From Cellulosimicrobium protaetiae (lineage in GTDB: Bacteria > Actinomycetota > Actinomycetes > Actinomycetales > Cellulomonadaceae), in assembly GCF_009708005.2 (NCBI RefSeq), contig NZ_CP052757.1, forward strand, positions 3,100,001 through 3,164,000: DNA of 64,000 nucleotides. The letters run 5' to 3'. The translations under genes and the position numbers were made by a program. Under the pieces are notes generated by a model that had not been told where the DNA came from, made no database searches, and saw nothing but the letters and a program-made list of their open reading frames with translations. Positions 52,991 through 62,222 of this stretch are shown piece after piece. Every line of letters begins with the position of its first letter. The stretch's first letter is position 1.

Positions 52991-54538
52991 TCAGGCCTGG
53001 GCCGAGGCTCCGACGAGCTCGGTCGCGAGCGCCTGGGCGACGCGCCCGCGAAGGAGCGTCCCCTCGGGCGTGTGCTCCTCGTGGTCGATCTCGCCCTCCG
53101 TGTGCACGCGGTGCACGAGGTCGCCGCGGCTGTACGGGACGACGACGTCGATCTCCACGTCGGGGCGCGGGAGCTCGTGCGCGATGAGCTCGCGCAGGTG
53201 CTCGATCCCCTCGCCGGTGTGCGCGGAGACGACGACCGTGCGGCGCTCGCGCAGCCGGATCCGTGCGATGGTCTCCGGGTCCGCGAGGTCCGCCTTGTTG
53301 AGGACGATCACCTCGGGCACGTCCTCCACGCCCGGGATGTCCGCGAGGACGTGGCGCACCGCCGCGATCTGGCCCTCGGGGTCGAGGTGCGACGCGTCGA
53401 CGACGTGGAGCAGCAGGTCGGCGTCGCCGACCTCCTCGAGCGTCGAGCGGAACGCCTCGACGAGCTGGTGCGGCAGGGCGCGCACGAACCCGACCGTGTC
53501 GGCGAGCGTGTAGACCCGCCCGTCCTCGGTGCGCGTGCGGCGCACCGTCGGGTCGAGCGTCGCGAACAGCGCGTTCTCGACGAGCACGCCCGCGCCGGTG
53601 ATGGCGTTGAGCAGGCTCGACTTGCCCGCGTTCGTGTAGCCCGCGATCGCGACGGACGGGACGGCGTGCCGCTTGCGCGACGCGCGCTTCGTCTCCCGCC
53701 CCGGGGCCATCGCCTGGATCTCACGGCGCAGCTTCGCCATGCGGTTGCGGATGCGGCGGCGGTCCAGCTCGATCTTCGTCTCACCGGGACCACGCGATCC
53801 CATGCCCGCGCCGGCGCCGCCGACCTGGCCACCGGCCTGCCGCGACATCGACTCGCCCCACCCGCGCAGGCGCGGGAGGAGGTACTCGAGCTGGGCGAGC
53901 TCGACCTGGGCCTTGCCCTCCCGGGACTTCGCGTGCTGGGCGAAGATGTCGAGGATCAGGGCGGTCCGGTCGATCACCTTGACCTTGACGATGTCCTCGA
54001 GCGCACGCCGTTGGGAGGGCGCGAGCTCGCCGTCGATCACGACCGTGTCCGCGCCGCTGGACGCGACGACGTCGGCGAGCTCGGCGGCCTTGCCGGAACC
54101 GAGGTACGTTCCCGGGTCGGGCTTCGCGCGGCGCTGGACGACGCCGTCGAGCACCTGGGAGCCCGCCGTCTCGGCGAGTGCCGCGAGCTCGCGCAGCGAG
54201 ATCTCGGCCTCCTCCGCGGACGAGGGCGCACCGTCCTCGCGCGGGTCGGAGCCGGGGCTCCACAGCCCGACGAGCACGACCTTCTCCAGGCGGAGCTGCC
54301 GGTACTCGACCTCGGTGACGTCCTGGAGCTCGGTCGACAGGCCGACCACGCGGCGCAGCGCGCTGCGCTCCTCGAGCTCGAGCTGCTCGCCGTCGTGCCG
54401 TGCGTGGACCGTGCCGCCCTCGGCGCGCGCCGTCCCGGCCCGAGCGAGCACCCGCGCCACGACGTCGCTCGCGATGTCCCGCGTCGCGCCGGTCGGCTCG
54501 TCCTGAGCCGGGGTGGGGGTCGCTGGGCTCTGGGTCAT
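52991..54538 (-). CDS. hflX: GTPase HflX
   Basis: A ribosome-associated GTPase that splits stalled 70S ribosomes; 515 residues. The N-terminal HflX domain (about 85-280) contains YLGSGKAAELADVV and a glycine-rich GSRGPGETKIELDRRRIR helix region. The G domain follows: G1 GYTNAGKSSLL, switch region DPTVRRT, G3 DTVGFVRALPHQLVEAF and G4 LNKADLAD. A C-terminal domain of about 70 residues closes the protein. The ATG at 54538 starts MTQSPATPTP. It is divergent from the RsmC-like gene. Confidence 0.95.
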   Translation of the reverse strand: MTQSPATPTPAQDEPTGATRDIASDVVARVLARAGTARAEGGTVHARHDGEQLELEERSALRRVVGLSTELQDVTEVEYRQLRLEKVVLVGLWSPGSDPREDGAPSSAEEAEISLRELAALAETAGSQVLDGVVQRRAKPDPGTYLGSGKAAELADVVASSGADTVVIDGELAPSQRRALEDIVKVKVIDRTALILDIFAQHAKSREGKAQVELAQLEYLLPRLRGWGESMSRQAGGQVGGAGAGMGSRGPGETKIELDRRRIRNRMAKLRREIQAMAPGRETKRASRKRHAVPSVAIAGYTNAGKSSLLNAITGAGVLVENALFATLDPTVRRTRTEDGRVYTLADTVGFVRALPHQLVEAFRSTLEEVGDADLLLHVVDASHLDPEGQIAAVRHVLADIPGVEDVPEVIVLNKADLADPETIARIRLRERRTVVVSAHTGEGIEHLRELIAHELPRPDVEIDVVVPYSRGDLVHRVHTEGEIDHEEHTPEGTLLRGRVAQALATELVGASAQA

Positions 54539-54682
54539 GTGCCGCCTTTCGTCAGGGAGCGGCGCTCGTGCGCCGTGGTAGGAGAACAAGCGTGGCACGG
54601 GAAATCGTCCCGAGGCCAGCGGATAAGGGGGTGACGCCCGTGCCGACGGACGGGGTCGCCGCCACCGCGGGGCGTGCCCGCG

Positions 54683-54688
54683 TAGGAT
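54683..54688 (+). promoter_or_regulatory. -10 element of the RsmC-like gene
   Basis: TAGGAT, then 8 bases, then GTG at 54697. It supports this start over a GTG at 54631. Confidence 0.5.
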
Positions 54689-54696
54689 CGGCCGAC

Positions 54697-55404
54697 GTGA
54701 CCGAGGACCAGGACCCCGCCGTCGACCCCGCGCACGACGGCACGCAGGACCACTACTTCACCGCGCGGCCGGCGTCCGCCGCGGAGCGCCGCACGATCTC
54801 CGTACGCCTCGCGGGCCGCGACGTCGAGGTGGAGGTCGCGTCCGGCGTCTTCTCCCCCGGGCGACTCGATCTCGGCACGCAGGTCCTGCTCCGCACGACC
54901 CCGCCGCTCGACGACGTCGTGGCGGCCCGGGCCGCCCGCGCGGACGACGAGCAGGACGGCACGGCGCACGTCCTCGACCTGGGCTGCGGCTGGGGACCCG
55001 TCGCGCTGACGATGGCGCTCGAGGCCCCGGACGTGACGGTGTGGGCGGTCGACGTCAACGAGCGCGCGCTCGACCTCGTGCGGCGCAACGCGGAGCGGAT
55101 CGGCCTGACGAACGTGCGCGCGGTCACCCCGGACGACGTGCCCGACGACGTCTCGTTCGCCGCGGTGTGGTCGAACCCGCCGATCCGCGTCGGCAAGGAC
55201 GTCCTGCACGCGATGCTGCTGTACTGGCTCCCGCGTCTCGCGCCGGGCGCGAGCGCGCACCTGGTCGTGCAGCGCAACCTCGGGTCTGACTCGCTCCAGC
55301 GCTGGCTCGCCGAGGCGCTGCAGCCGCTCCTACCGGGCGCGGTCGTCGAGCGCACCGCGAGCGCCAAGGGGTTCCGGGTGCTGGAGGTCGTGGCCCCGGG
55401 CTGA
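54697..55404 (+). CDS. Class I methyltransferase, RsmC/RlmG-like
   Basis: A 235-residue SAM-dependent methyltransferase. The SAM loop is LDLGCGWGPVALTMAL, followed by the acidic strand end AVDVNERAL. The catalytic NPPI motif lies in WSNPPIRVGKDVLH. NPPI marks N-methylation of a guanine or adenine base, and HYFTARPASA upstream matches the RsmC-type 16S rRNA guanine-N2 family. Target site inferred. The GTG start is uncertain; 54631 is the alternative. Confidence 0.82.
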   Translation: MTEDQDPAVDPAHDGTQDHYFTARPASAAERRTISVRLAGRDVEVEVASGVFSPGRLDLGTQVLLRTTPPLDDVVAARAARADDEQDGTAHVLDLGCGWGPVALTMALEAPDVTVWAVDVNERALDLVRRNAERIGLTNVRAVTPDDVPDDVSFAAVWSNPPIRVGKDVLHAMLLYWLPRLAPGASAHLVVQRNLGSDSLQRWLAEALQPLLPGAVVERTASAKGFRVLEVVAPG

Positions 55405-55407
55405 GCA

Positions 55408-55422
55408 GGTCGCGCCGCGACC
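55408..55422. terminator. Small hairpin between convergent RsmC-like and dapF genes
   Basis: GGTCGCG-C-CGCGACC, a 7-bp stem four bases after the methyltransferase stop. Weak as a terminator because the loop must open. Confidence 0.35.
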
Positions 55423-55461
55423 GGTCCGTCGGACCCGGGTGCGCGCGGCGCAAAGGGTACG

Positions 55462-56535
55462 TCAGACCGCGGTGCGCGCGGCGTCCGGCGACCCGGCGGG
55501 GACGTCGGCGTCCACCTCGCCGGCGCCCGCGTCGGTCTGCGGCACTCCTTCCGCCGGGTCCTCGACCGCCTCGGTCGACGCGTCGTCGGCCGCGTCCTCC
55601 CGCTCCTCGACGACGGGCGCGGGCAGGAACGACGCCAGGTCGACCTCGCCCGAGTACACGAGCTCGGCAGGCCCTGCGAGCTCGACACGATCCCCGTCGA
55701 GCGCCCGGACGCGCACGGTCCCGCCCGGGACGTCGACGAGCCACGTGTCCGGCGCGTCGGGCCCACCCCACACACGGACCGCGAGCGCCGCGGCGCACGC
55801 GCCCGTGCCGCACGACGGGGTCTCCCCGACCCCGCGCTCGTGCACGCGCATGCGGACGCGCCCGACGAGCGTGCCGTCGTCGGCCGTCGTCTCGCCCAGC
55901 GGCACCACGAGCTCGACGTTCGTCCCGTGCGGCGGTCGCGGCTCGACGACGGGCGCCTCGGACAGGTCGGCGCGCGCGAGCACGTCCTCGCGCGCGACGG
56001 CGAGCACCGTGTGCGGGTTGCCGAGGTCCACGCTCAGCGCCGGGCGCGGGACCTCCCAACCGCGCACGACGACGGTCGCGTCGTAGCCGTCGTGCAACGC
56101 GGGGCGGCCCCCGGGCAGGAACCAGCGGCCCATGTCGACCGCGAACCAGCCGTCGTCCTCCTTGCGCACGCGCTTGACGCCCGCGCGCGTCCCGACGGGG
56201 ACCTCGGTGCCGCCCGCGAAGCTCACGAGCCCGAGGCGCTCGGCGAACGCGGCGAAGACGCGGACGCCGTTGCCGCACATCTCGGCGACCGAGCCGTCGG
56301 CGTTGCGGTAGTCCATGAACCAGATCGCGTGCGGGTCCTCGGCGAGCACCTCGCGCGACTCGGGCACGAGCGCGGTCGGGACGAGCCGGATCACGCCGTC
56401 GCCACCGATGCCACCGCGGCGGTCGGCGAGCGCGCGCACGACCTCGGGCGTGAGGTCGAGCTCGCCCTTCGTGTCGGCGAGCAGCACGAAGTCGTTGCGG
56501 GTCCCGTGGCCCTTGGTGAAGCGGGTGCGCGTCAT
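55462..56535 (-). CDS. dapF: Diaminopimelate epimerase
   Basis: Interconverts LL- and meso-diaminopimelate in the lysine pathway by a two-cysteine mechanism. It has 357 residues. The catalytic cysteines are in MCGNGVRVF and SCGTGACAAAL, and GNPHTVL lies between. About 55 C-terminal residues form an acidic, Asp/Glu/Ala-rich tail not found in the core family (core about 280-300 residues). The ATG at 56535 overlaps the miaA stop (ATGA). The miaA-dapF pair is usual in actinobacteria. Confidence 0.96.
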   Translation of the reverse strand: MTRTRFTKGHGTRNDFVLLADTKGELDLTPEVVRALADRRGGIGGDGVIRLVPTALVPESREVLAEDPHAIWFMDYRNADGSVAEMCGNGVRVFAAFAERLGLVSFAGGTEVPVGTRAGVKRVRKEDDGWFAVDMGRWFLPGGRPALHDGYDATVVVRGWEVPRPALSVDLGNPHTVLAVAREDVLARADLSEAPVVEPRPPHGTNVELVVPLGETTADDGTLVGRVRMRVHERGVGETPSCGTGACAAALAVRVWGGPDAPDTWLVDVPGGTVRVRALDGDRVELAGPAELVYSGEVDLASFLPAPVVEEREDAADDASTEAVEDPAEGVPQTDAGAGEVDADVPAGSPDAARTAV

Positions 56536-57575
56536 GAGCCCAGACTACGGCGGACGGGGGCAGCGCTGTCCGCTTCGTCCGGCCCGGAGACCTCGCCCCG
56601 CGCGACGGCGTCCGCGCGCTCGTCGGCTCGGGCCACGAGCGCGAGCGCGTCCTCGACGCGCGTCGGGGACTGCGCGTCGAGCCAGTGGACGCGTGGGTCG
56701 CGGCCGAACCAGCCCATCTGCTTGCGGGCCAGGCGGCGCGTGTTCGCGGTGACGGCCTCACGCGCCGCGTCCTCGGTCGTCTCGCCGTGGAGCGCGGCGA
56801 GGACCTCGGCGTACCCGACGGCGCGGCGCGCCGTCCGGCCCATCCCCCGCGCCTCGACGCGGCGGACCTCGTCGACGAGCCCCTGCGCCCACATGCGCTC
56901 GACCCGTCCGGCGACGCGCGCGTCGAGGACGTCGCGGTCGCAGTCGAGGCCGACCTGGACGGTCGGGCGCACGTAGACCTGGCGCGGCAGGTTGGCCGTG
57001 AAGGGTTCCCCGGTGAGCTCCATGACCTCCAGGGCGCGGACGACGCGCCGCGTGTTGGCCGGGCCGATGCTCGCCGCGGCCGCCGGGTCGCGCCGCGCGA
57101 GCTCGTCGTGCAGGGCGCGCGTCCCCTCGGACTCGGCGCGCGCCTCGAGCGCCGCACGCACCTCGGGGTCGGTACCGGGGAACCGCATGTCGTCGAGGAG
57201 CGCGCGCACGTAGAGACCGGACCCGCCCACGACGACGGCGCGCGCCCCGCGGGCGGCGATCTCGTCGAGCACGCGCCGGGCCTCGGTCTGGTAGCGCGCG
57301 ACCGACGCGTCCTCGACGGGGTCGATGACGTCGAGGAGGTGGTGACGCACGCCGCGCCGTTCGTCGACCGCCACCTTGGCCGTCCCGACGTCCATGCCCC
57401 GGTAGAGCTGGTAGGCGTCGGCGTTGACGATCTCGGCGGGCGCGCCGGGGAGCGACAGCCGCTCCGCCAGGTCGAGGGCGAGGTCCGACTTGCCCGTGGC
57501 CGTCGGGCCCACGACGGCGACGACGACGCCGTGCCCTCCGGTCAGAGCGCCCGTCGGTCCGTGCTCGGTTTTCAC
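56532..57575 (-). CDS. miaA: tRNA dimethylallyltransferase
   Basis: Adds a dimethylallyl group to N6 of A37 in tRNAs reading codons that begin with U. It has 347 residues. The P-loop is VGPTATGKSDLAL. EIVNADAYQLYRGMDVGTAK, VGGSGLYVRALLDD and QMGWFGRDPRVHWLD are family signatures. The GTG at 57575 gives MKTEHGPTG and has TACCGT 7 bases before it; more upstream open sequence is not conserved. Confidence 0.95.
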   Translation of the reverse strand: MKTEHGPTGALTGGHGVVVAVVGPTATGKSDLALDLAERLSLPGAPAEIVNADAYQLYRGMDVGTAKVAVDERRGVRHHLLDVIDPVEDASVARYQTEARRVLDEIAARGARAVVVGGSGLYVRALLDDMRFPGTDPEVRAALEARAESEGTRALHDELARRDPAAAASIGPANTRRVVRALEVMELTGEPFTANLPRQVYVRPTVQVGLDCDRDVLDARVAGRVERMWAQGLVDEVRRVEARGMGRTARRAVGYAEVLAALHGETTEDAAREAVTANTRRLARKQMGWFGRDPRVHWLDAQSPTRVEDALALVARADERADAVARGEVSGPDEADSAAPVRRSLGS

Positions 57576-57582
57576 CCGCGCA

Positions 57583-57588
57583 ACGGTA
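57583..57588 (-). promoter_or_regulatory. -10 element of the miaA-dapF operon (leaderless type)
   Basis: TACCGT on the minus strand, then 7 bases, then the miaA GTG. Confidence 0.5.
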
Positions 57589-57742
57589 CCGCCCGGGGCT
57601 GCGGGGTCTGGGGTCGTGTGGGTGGGGATGCGTAGTGTGTCCGTGGACGGTCCCCCTCCTCGCGGGACCTCGTCCGACACCACGCGCCGCCCCCGCCTGT
57701 ACGGGGCGCGCACCGACACTCAGACGACAAGGACTCGAGCAC

Positions 57743-58249
57743 ATGGGTTTCTTCACCAAGCCGGACGACGCCCCGACGAGCCAGAACGCGCCCCTGACGC
57801 GCGAGCGGGTCGAGGCGTTCCTCAAGGCCCGCGACTGGCGGTACTTCGTCGACTCCGACGGGGACCTCGGCGGCAACTGGGACGGCAAGGTGTTCTTCTT
57901 CTTCCTCATGGGCGAGAAGCAGGAGATCCTGCAGGTCCGCGGCCGGTGGAACCGGACGCTGCCCGCCGCGGCCGAGGCACAGGTCGTGCTCGTCGCCAAC
58001 GAGTTCAACCGCGACAAGATCTGGCCGAAGGTCTACACGCGCGTCGAGGACGACCAGCTCGCGGTGTACACGGAGGTCGCCACGGACCTCGAGTTCGGCG
58101 TCGCGGACGACCAGCTCGGCCAGCTCGTCGAGTGCGGCCTGTTCACCGGCCTGCAGTTCTTCGACGCGCTCGACGAGCGCTTCCCCGACACCGCGGCGCA
58201 GTCCGCGGTCACCGACGGCGCCGACGGCATCGACGTCGACGCACGGTGA
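57743..58249 (+). CDS. YbjN-domain protein, paralogue 1
   Basis: A 168-residue soluble protein of the YbjN family (type III secretion chaperone-like fold, function unknown). Key segments: YFVDSDGDLGGNWDGKVFFF (residues 34-53), EILQVRGRWNRTLP, ANEFNRDKIWPKVYTRV, and VATDLEFGVADDQLGQLVECGL. The D-S-D-G-D cluster at 37-41 is shared by all three paralogues here and might bind a metal; that is inferred. The ATG at 57743 is preceded by AAGGAC. Its stop overlaps the HSP90-like start (GTGA). Confidence 0.85.
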   Translation: MGFFTKPDDAPTSQNAPLTRERVEAFLKARDWRYFVDSDGDLGGNWDGKVFFFFLMGEKQEILQVRGRWNRTLPAAAEAQVVLVANEFNRDKIWPKVYTRVEDDQLAVYTEVATDLEFGVADDQLGQLVECGLFTGLQFFDALDERFPDTAAQSAVTDGADGIDVDAR

Positions 58250-60216
58250 GCGCGGCGCACGAGCGCGCCGACGTCGAGCCCGGTCCGAGCGGCACCGGTA
58301 CGGGCGGGGAGGCGACCGCGGCGTTCCAGGTCGACCTGCGGGGGGTCGTGGACCTCCTCGCCCGGCACCTGTACTCGAGCCCGCGCGTGTACCTGCGCGA
58401 GCTCCTGCAGAACGGGGTCGACGCGATCACGGCGCGGGTCGCCGTGGAGGGCTCGGAAGCACCGAGCCGCATCCTGCTGCGGCCGCTCCCGGACGGCGGT
58501 CTCGAGGTGCACGACTCGGGCGTCGGCCTGACCCGCGACGAGGCGCAGGAGCTGCTCGCGACCATCGGGCGCAGCTCCAAGCGCGACGTCGAGCTGGGCT
58601 CGGGGCGTGAAGAGTTCCTGGGCCAGTTCGGCATCGGGCTGCTCTCGGCGTTCATGGTCGCCGACGAGATCGAGCTCGTCTCGCGCTCCGCCCGCCGCGC
58701 ACCCTCCGGCGCTCCGGCGGCGCCGGTCCGCTGGCGCGGGCGGGCGGACGGGCGGTACGAGCTCGTCGAGCTGGGCGCCGACGACCCGGCGGCGCCCGCG
58801 GAACCGGGGAGCGTCGTGCGGCTGCGGCCGCGCCGGGACACCGAACACTGGCTCGCCCCCGAGACGGTGGTCGCGCTCGCGCAGGACTTCGGGTCGCTCC
58901 TGCCGGTCGAGCTGCTCGTCGAGACCCGTCTCGACGACGCGGCCGCGACCGCGACGGACGTCGTGCGGCGCCGGCTGAGCGGCGACGAGCTGCCCTGGCA
59001 CGTCGCGCACCCGACGACCGCGGCGCGCGACGCCGCGCTGACCGGCTACGCCGAGCGGACGCTGGGCTTCGCTCCGCTCGCCCGCATCGACCTCGACCTG
59101 CCGCTCGCCGGGCTGTCCGGCGTCGCCTACGTCCTGCCGGCGGCGGTCGCACCGACCACCACCGCGCGGCACCGGGTCTACCTCAAGCGGATGCTCCTGG
59201 GTAGCGCCGTCGACGACCTGCTCCCCCCGTGGGCGTTCTTCGTGCGCTGCGTGCTCGACGCGTCGGTCCTGCGCCCGACCGCGTCGCGCGAGGGCCTCTA
59301 CGAGGACGAGGTCCTGCTCGCGACCCGCGGCGCGCTCGGCGCCCAGGTACGGCGCTGGCTCCTCGAGACGCTCGCCGCAGACACGGTGCTGGCGCGCCGC
59401 TTCCTCGAGACGCACCACCTCGCGGTCCGGGCGCTCGCCCTGACCGACGACGAGATGCTCGACGTCGCGGCGCGCGTGCTGCCCTTCGAGACGACCGCCG
59501 GAGCAGGCACCCTCGCCGACCTCGCGGAGGCCCACCCCGAGGGTCGTCTGCTCTACACGTCGAGCGTCGAGGAGTTCCGCCGCATCGCGCCCGTCGCGGC
59601 CGCCCAGGGTCTGGCCGTCGTCAACGGCGGGTACGTCTACGACGCGGACCTGCTCGAACGCGTCGCCGCGCGGTTCCCGCAGTGGCGGCTGTCGCCCGTG
59701 TCGGCCACGGACGTCGCGCACGTCCTGGCCGAGGTCGAGCCGCTGCGCGAGCTCGAGGTCGCGGACGCGCTCGCGTCCGTCGACGCCGCGCTCGCCGACC
59801 AGGACTGCGACGTCGTGCTGCGCCGGTACGAGCCGGACGCGCTGCCCGCGATGCTCCTGCACGACCGCGACGGCGACCACGCGCGCGAGGCGGCCCGCGT
59901 CGCCGGGACGGACGACCTGTGGGGCGAGATCCTCGCGGGGATCAGCGGCCCGGCCAGGCCGCGCCGGCTCGTGCTCAACGATGCCAACGACACGGTGCGC
60001 GACCTGCTCGCGAGCCCCGACGCGGAGGTGCGCGCCGCGGGCGCCCGGTCCCTGTACGTCACCGCGGTGCTCGCCTCGGGCAAGGCGCTGCAGCCCGTCG
60101 AGGCCGCGCTGATGAACGACTCGCTCTCGCTCCTGCTCGCCCGCGCGCTCGCGGCCCGCCCTGGCCGCGGCGCCCACCCCCACCCCGAACAGAACGCCGA
60201 CGAGGAGAACCGATGA
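58246..60216 (+). CDS. HSP90-family (HtpG-like) GHKL ATPase
   Basis: A 656-residue chaperone-like protein. In the N-terminal GHKL fold, YLRELLQNGVDAI holds catalytic E52 and the Mg-binding N56. DSGVGLTRDEA, IGRSSKRD and GQFGIGLLSAFMVADE form the nucleotide lid region. The middle domain has RVYLKRMLLGSAVDDLLPPWAFF and RPTASREGLYEDE. The charged linker and canonical HtpG C-terminus are not evident, so it is a divergent actinobacterial HSP90-like protein rather than HtpG itself. The GTG overlaps the YbjN stop and its own stop overlaps the TPR start (ATGA). Confidence 0.87.
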   Translation: MSAAHERADVEPGPSGTGTGGEATAAFQVDLRGVVDLLARHLYSSPRVYLRELLQNGVDAITARVAVEGSEAPSRILLRPLPDGGLEVHDSGVGLTRDEAQELLATIGRSSKRDVELGSGREEFLGQFGIGLLSAFMVADEIELVSRSARRAPSGAPAAPVRWRGRADGRYELVELGADDPAAPAEPGSVVRLRPRRDTEHWLAPETVVALAQDFGSLLPVELLVETRLDDAAATATDVVRRRLSGDELPWHVAHPTTAARDAALTGYAERTLGFAPLARIDLDLPLAGLSGVAYVLPAAVAPTTTARHRVYLKRMLLGSAVDDLLPPWAFFVRCVLDASVLRPTASREGLYEDEVLLATRGALGAQVRRWLLETLAADTVLARRFLETHHLAVRALALTDDEMLDVAARVLPFETTAGAGTLADLAEAHPEGRLLYTSSVEEFRRIAPVAAAQGLAVVNGGYVYDADLLERVAARFPQWRLSPVSATDVAHVLAEVEPLRELEVADALASVDAALADQDCDVVLRRYEPDALPAMLLHDRDGDHAREAARVAGTDDLWGEILAGISGPARPRRLVLNDANDTVRDLLASPDAEVRAAGARSLYVTAVLASGKALQPVEAALMNDSLSLLLARALAARPGRGAHPHPEQNADEENR

Positions 60217-62222
60217 CCCGGTCCGTGGACCAGGTGAACGCCGCGCTGTACGACGTCCGCCGCATGCCCTACGGCCTCGCCCGCTCCACCGCGGCCGCGG
60301 CCGAGGTCGAGCGCGTCGAGGCAGAGGGCCCGGACGGGGCACGGGCGTACGCGCTCTTCGTCCTCGTGGAGTCGTACGTCTGGGGCGGCGAGGTCACCAA
60401 GGCCTATCTGCCGTTCACCAAGATGCTGCGCTGGTGGGACGAGCACCCCGAGCACTTCGACGCCGAGGACGCCCACTCGCTCTTCTGGTCGTTCAAGTGG
60501 ATGGTCGGGCACCTCATGGAGTTCCCCACCGTCCCTGCCGCGCAGATCGAGCGCACGCTCGACGACATGGCCCGCCGGTACGCGCTCGCCGGCAACGGCA
60601 CGAACGCCGTCGCGCTCGAGCGTTTCGAGTGGGCCCGCGAGCGCGGGGGCCAGGACGTCGAGGACGCCTACCGCGCCTGGGTCGCGACCCCGCGCGACGA
60701 GTTCTCGCAGTGCGAGGCGTGCGAGCCCGGCGACCGCGCCGCGTACCTCTTCGAGGTGGGCCGGCACGACGAGGGGATCCGGCTGCTCGAGCAGGTGCTC
60801 CAGGGATCGCCGTCGTGCGCGACCGAGCCCGGGGACATGCTCTCCCACCTGCAGCTCGCCTACCTCGTGGTCGGCGACGCGGCGGCCGCGGCCCGCACGC
60901 ACCGCCGCGGGCTGCGCCACCTCGACACCGGCGTGGCGATGACGGGCCCGAAGGGCCGCCACGTCGAGTTCCTCGCGCGCACCGGCAACGCGTCGCGCGC
61001 ACTGCGCCTGCTCACCGAGCACCAGGCGTTCCTCACCGAGACGGACTCGCCCGGGGACCGCCTCGGCTTCCTCACGAGCGTGAGCGTCGCGACCGGCGCG
61101 CTCCGCGCCGAGCACGGGGACGCACCGCTCGCCCTGCGCGACGTACCCGCCGCCACCGTCGCCGAGCTCGACGACTGGGCACGCCGCGAGGCGAGCGAGC
61201 TCGCGCGCGCCTTCGACGCGCGCAACGGCACGCCCGCCGCGTCGGAGCGCCTGCGCTCCGCGTGGGCCGCCGGGACGCGCACGCTCCCGGTCGACCTCGC
61301 GGTGCTGACCTCCGCGGCCGCACCCGGGTCGAGCGTCGCGGCGGGCGCGGGAGGCAGCGACGGCACCACACCGTCCGCGCCCCCGGACGGCGTGATCGTG
61401 CCGGGCGCGGCGACCTCCGCGGGGGCACAAGGCGGTGGTCCTGCGACCGCGGGGGCAGAACCCTCCGACGCCGACGGGCTCCTGGCGCTCGCCGAGGGCG
61501 TCGCCGGCGAGGACCCGGTGCGCGCCGCGCAGCTCCTGCGGCGCGCGGCGGCTCTCCTCGAGTCCGCCGGCCACCTCGACCGCGCAGGCTTCACCCTCGC
61601 CGAGGCGGCTCGCCTCGCCGCGCTGGAGGGAGACGACGACGGGGCGGCCCCCGCGTTCGTGCACGCGCTCGCGCTCGTACGGGCCGGCGGCGTCGCACCC
61701 CGGTTCGTCGGGCCGGTCGTCCGCGCCTACGCGCGGCTGGAGGCCGGGCGCGGGGACGTGAGCGGGGCTCTGGCCCAGGTCGAGCGCACGCTCGACGACC
61801 TCGCCGCGACGACGGACCCGCTCGCCGCCGGGTCGGCGCCGCGGGCGGCCGAGCTCGTCGAGCGTGACGCCGCGGCCGACGACCGCGAGCGTCGTGACCT
61901 GCGGGACACGCAGGCCCGGCTCCTGGCCACCGCGGGCGACCTCGACGCGGCCGCGACGCTCGCCGAGGCCGTGGCCGAGGACTTCGCGCGCGCCGGGCAG
62001 GTCGGCGACGCTGCCCACGCGTTCTGGCTCGCGGGCCGCTCGCGGTGCGAGGCCGGTGCCGACGCGGAGGCGGTCGACCTCCTGGAGTCCGCGATGGCGG
62101 GATTCGCGATCGTCCACGACCGCGAGACCCGCACGGCGGTCGCGAACGAGCTGGTCGCCACGCTGCGCCGCCTCGGGCGCGAGCAGGACGCGGCGGCCGT
62201 CGGGGCTGCCCTCAGCGGCTGA
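60213..62222 (+). CDS. Tetratricopeptide-like repeat protein
   Basis: A 669-residue, largely helical cytoplasmic protein with two repeat arrays (about 1-370 and 425-669) joined by an Ala/Gly/Pro-rich linker (about 368-420). Repeat-like helices include YLFEVGRHDEGIRLLEQVLQG, LQLAYLVVGDAAAAARTHRRGL and RLLATAGDLDAAATLAEAVAEDFARAGQ. No catalytic motif is seen. Coupling to the HSP90-like gene (ATGA) suggests a co-chaperone or client adaptor, as TPR domains often bind HSP90; this is inference. Its end overlaps the convergent gene by 11 bases. Confidence 0.83.
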   Translation: MTRSVDQVNAALYDVRRMPYGLARSTAAAAEVERVEAEGPDGARAYALFVLVESYVWGGEVTKAYLPFTKMLRWWDEHPEHFDAEDAHSLFWSFKWMVGHLMEFPTVPAAQIERTLDDMARRYALAGNGTNAVALERFEWARERGGQDVEDAYRAWVATPRDEFSQCEACEPGDRAAYLFEVGRHDEGIRLLEQVLQGSPSCATEPGDMLSHLQLAYLVVGDAAAAARTHRRGLRHLDTGVAMTGPKGRHVEFLARTGNASRALRLLTEHQAFLTETDSPGDRLGFLTSVSVATGALRAEHGDAPLALRDVPAATVAELDDWARREASELARAFDARNGTPAASERLRSAWAAGTRTLPVDLAVLTSAAAPGSSVAAGAGGSDGTTPSAPPDGVIVPGAATSAGAQGGGPATAGAEPSDADGLLALAEGVAGEDPVRAAQLLRRAAALLESAGHLDRAGFTLAEAARLAALEGDDDGAAPAFVHALALVRAGGVAPRFVGPVVRAYARLEAGRGDVSGALAQVERTLDDLAATTDPLAAGSAPRAAELVERDAAADDRERRDLRDTQARLLATAGDLDAAATLAEAVAEDFARAGQVGDAAHAFWLAGRSRCEAGADAEAVDLLESAMAGFAIVHDRETRTAVANELVATLRRLGREQDAAAVGAALSG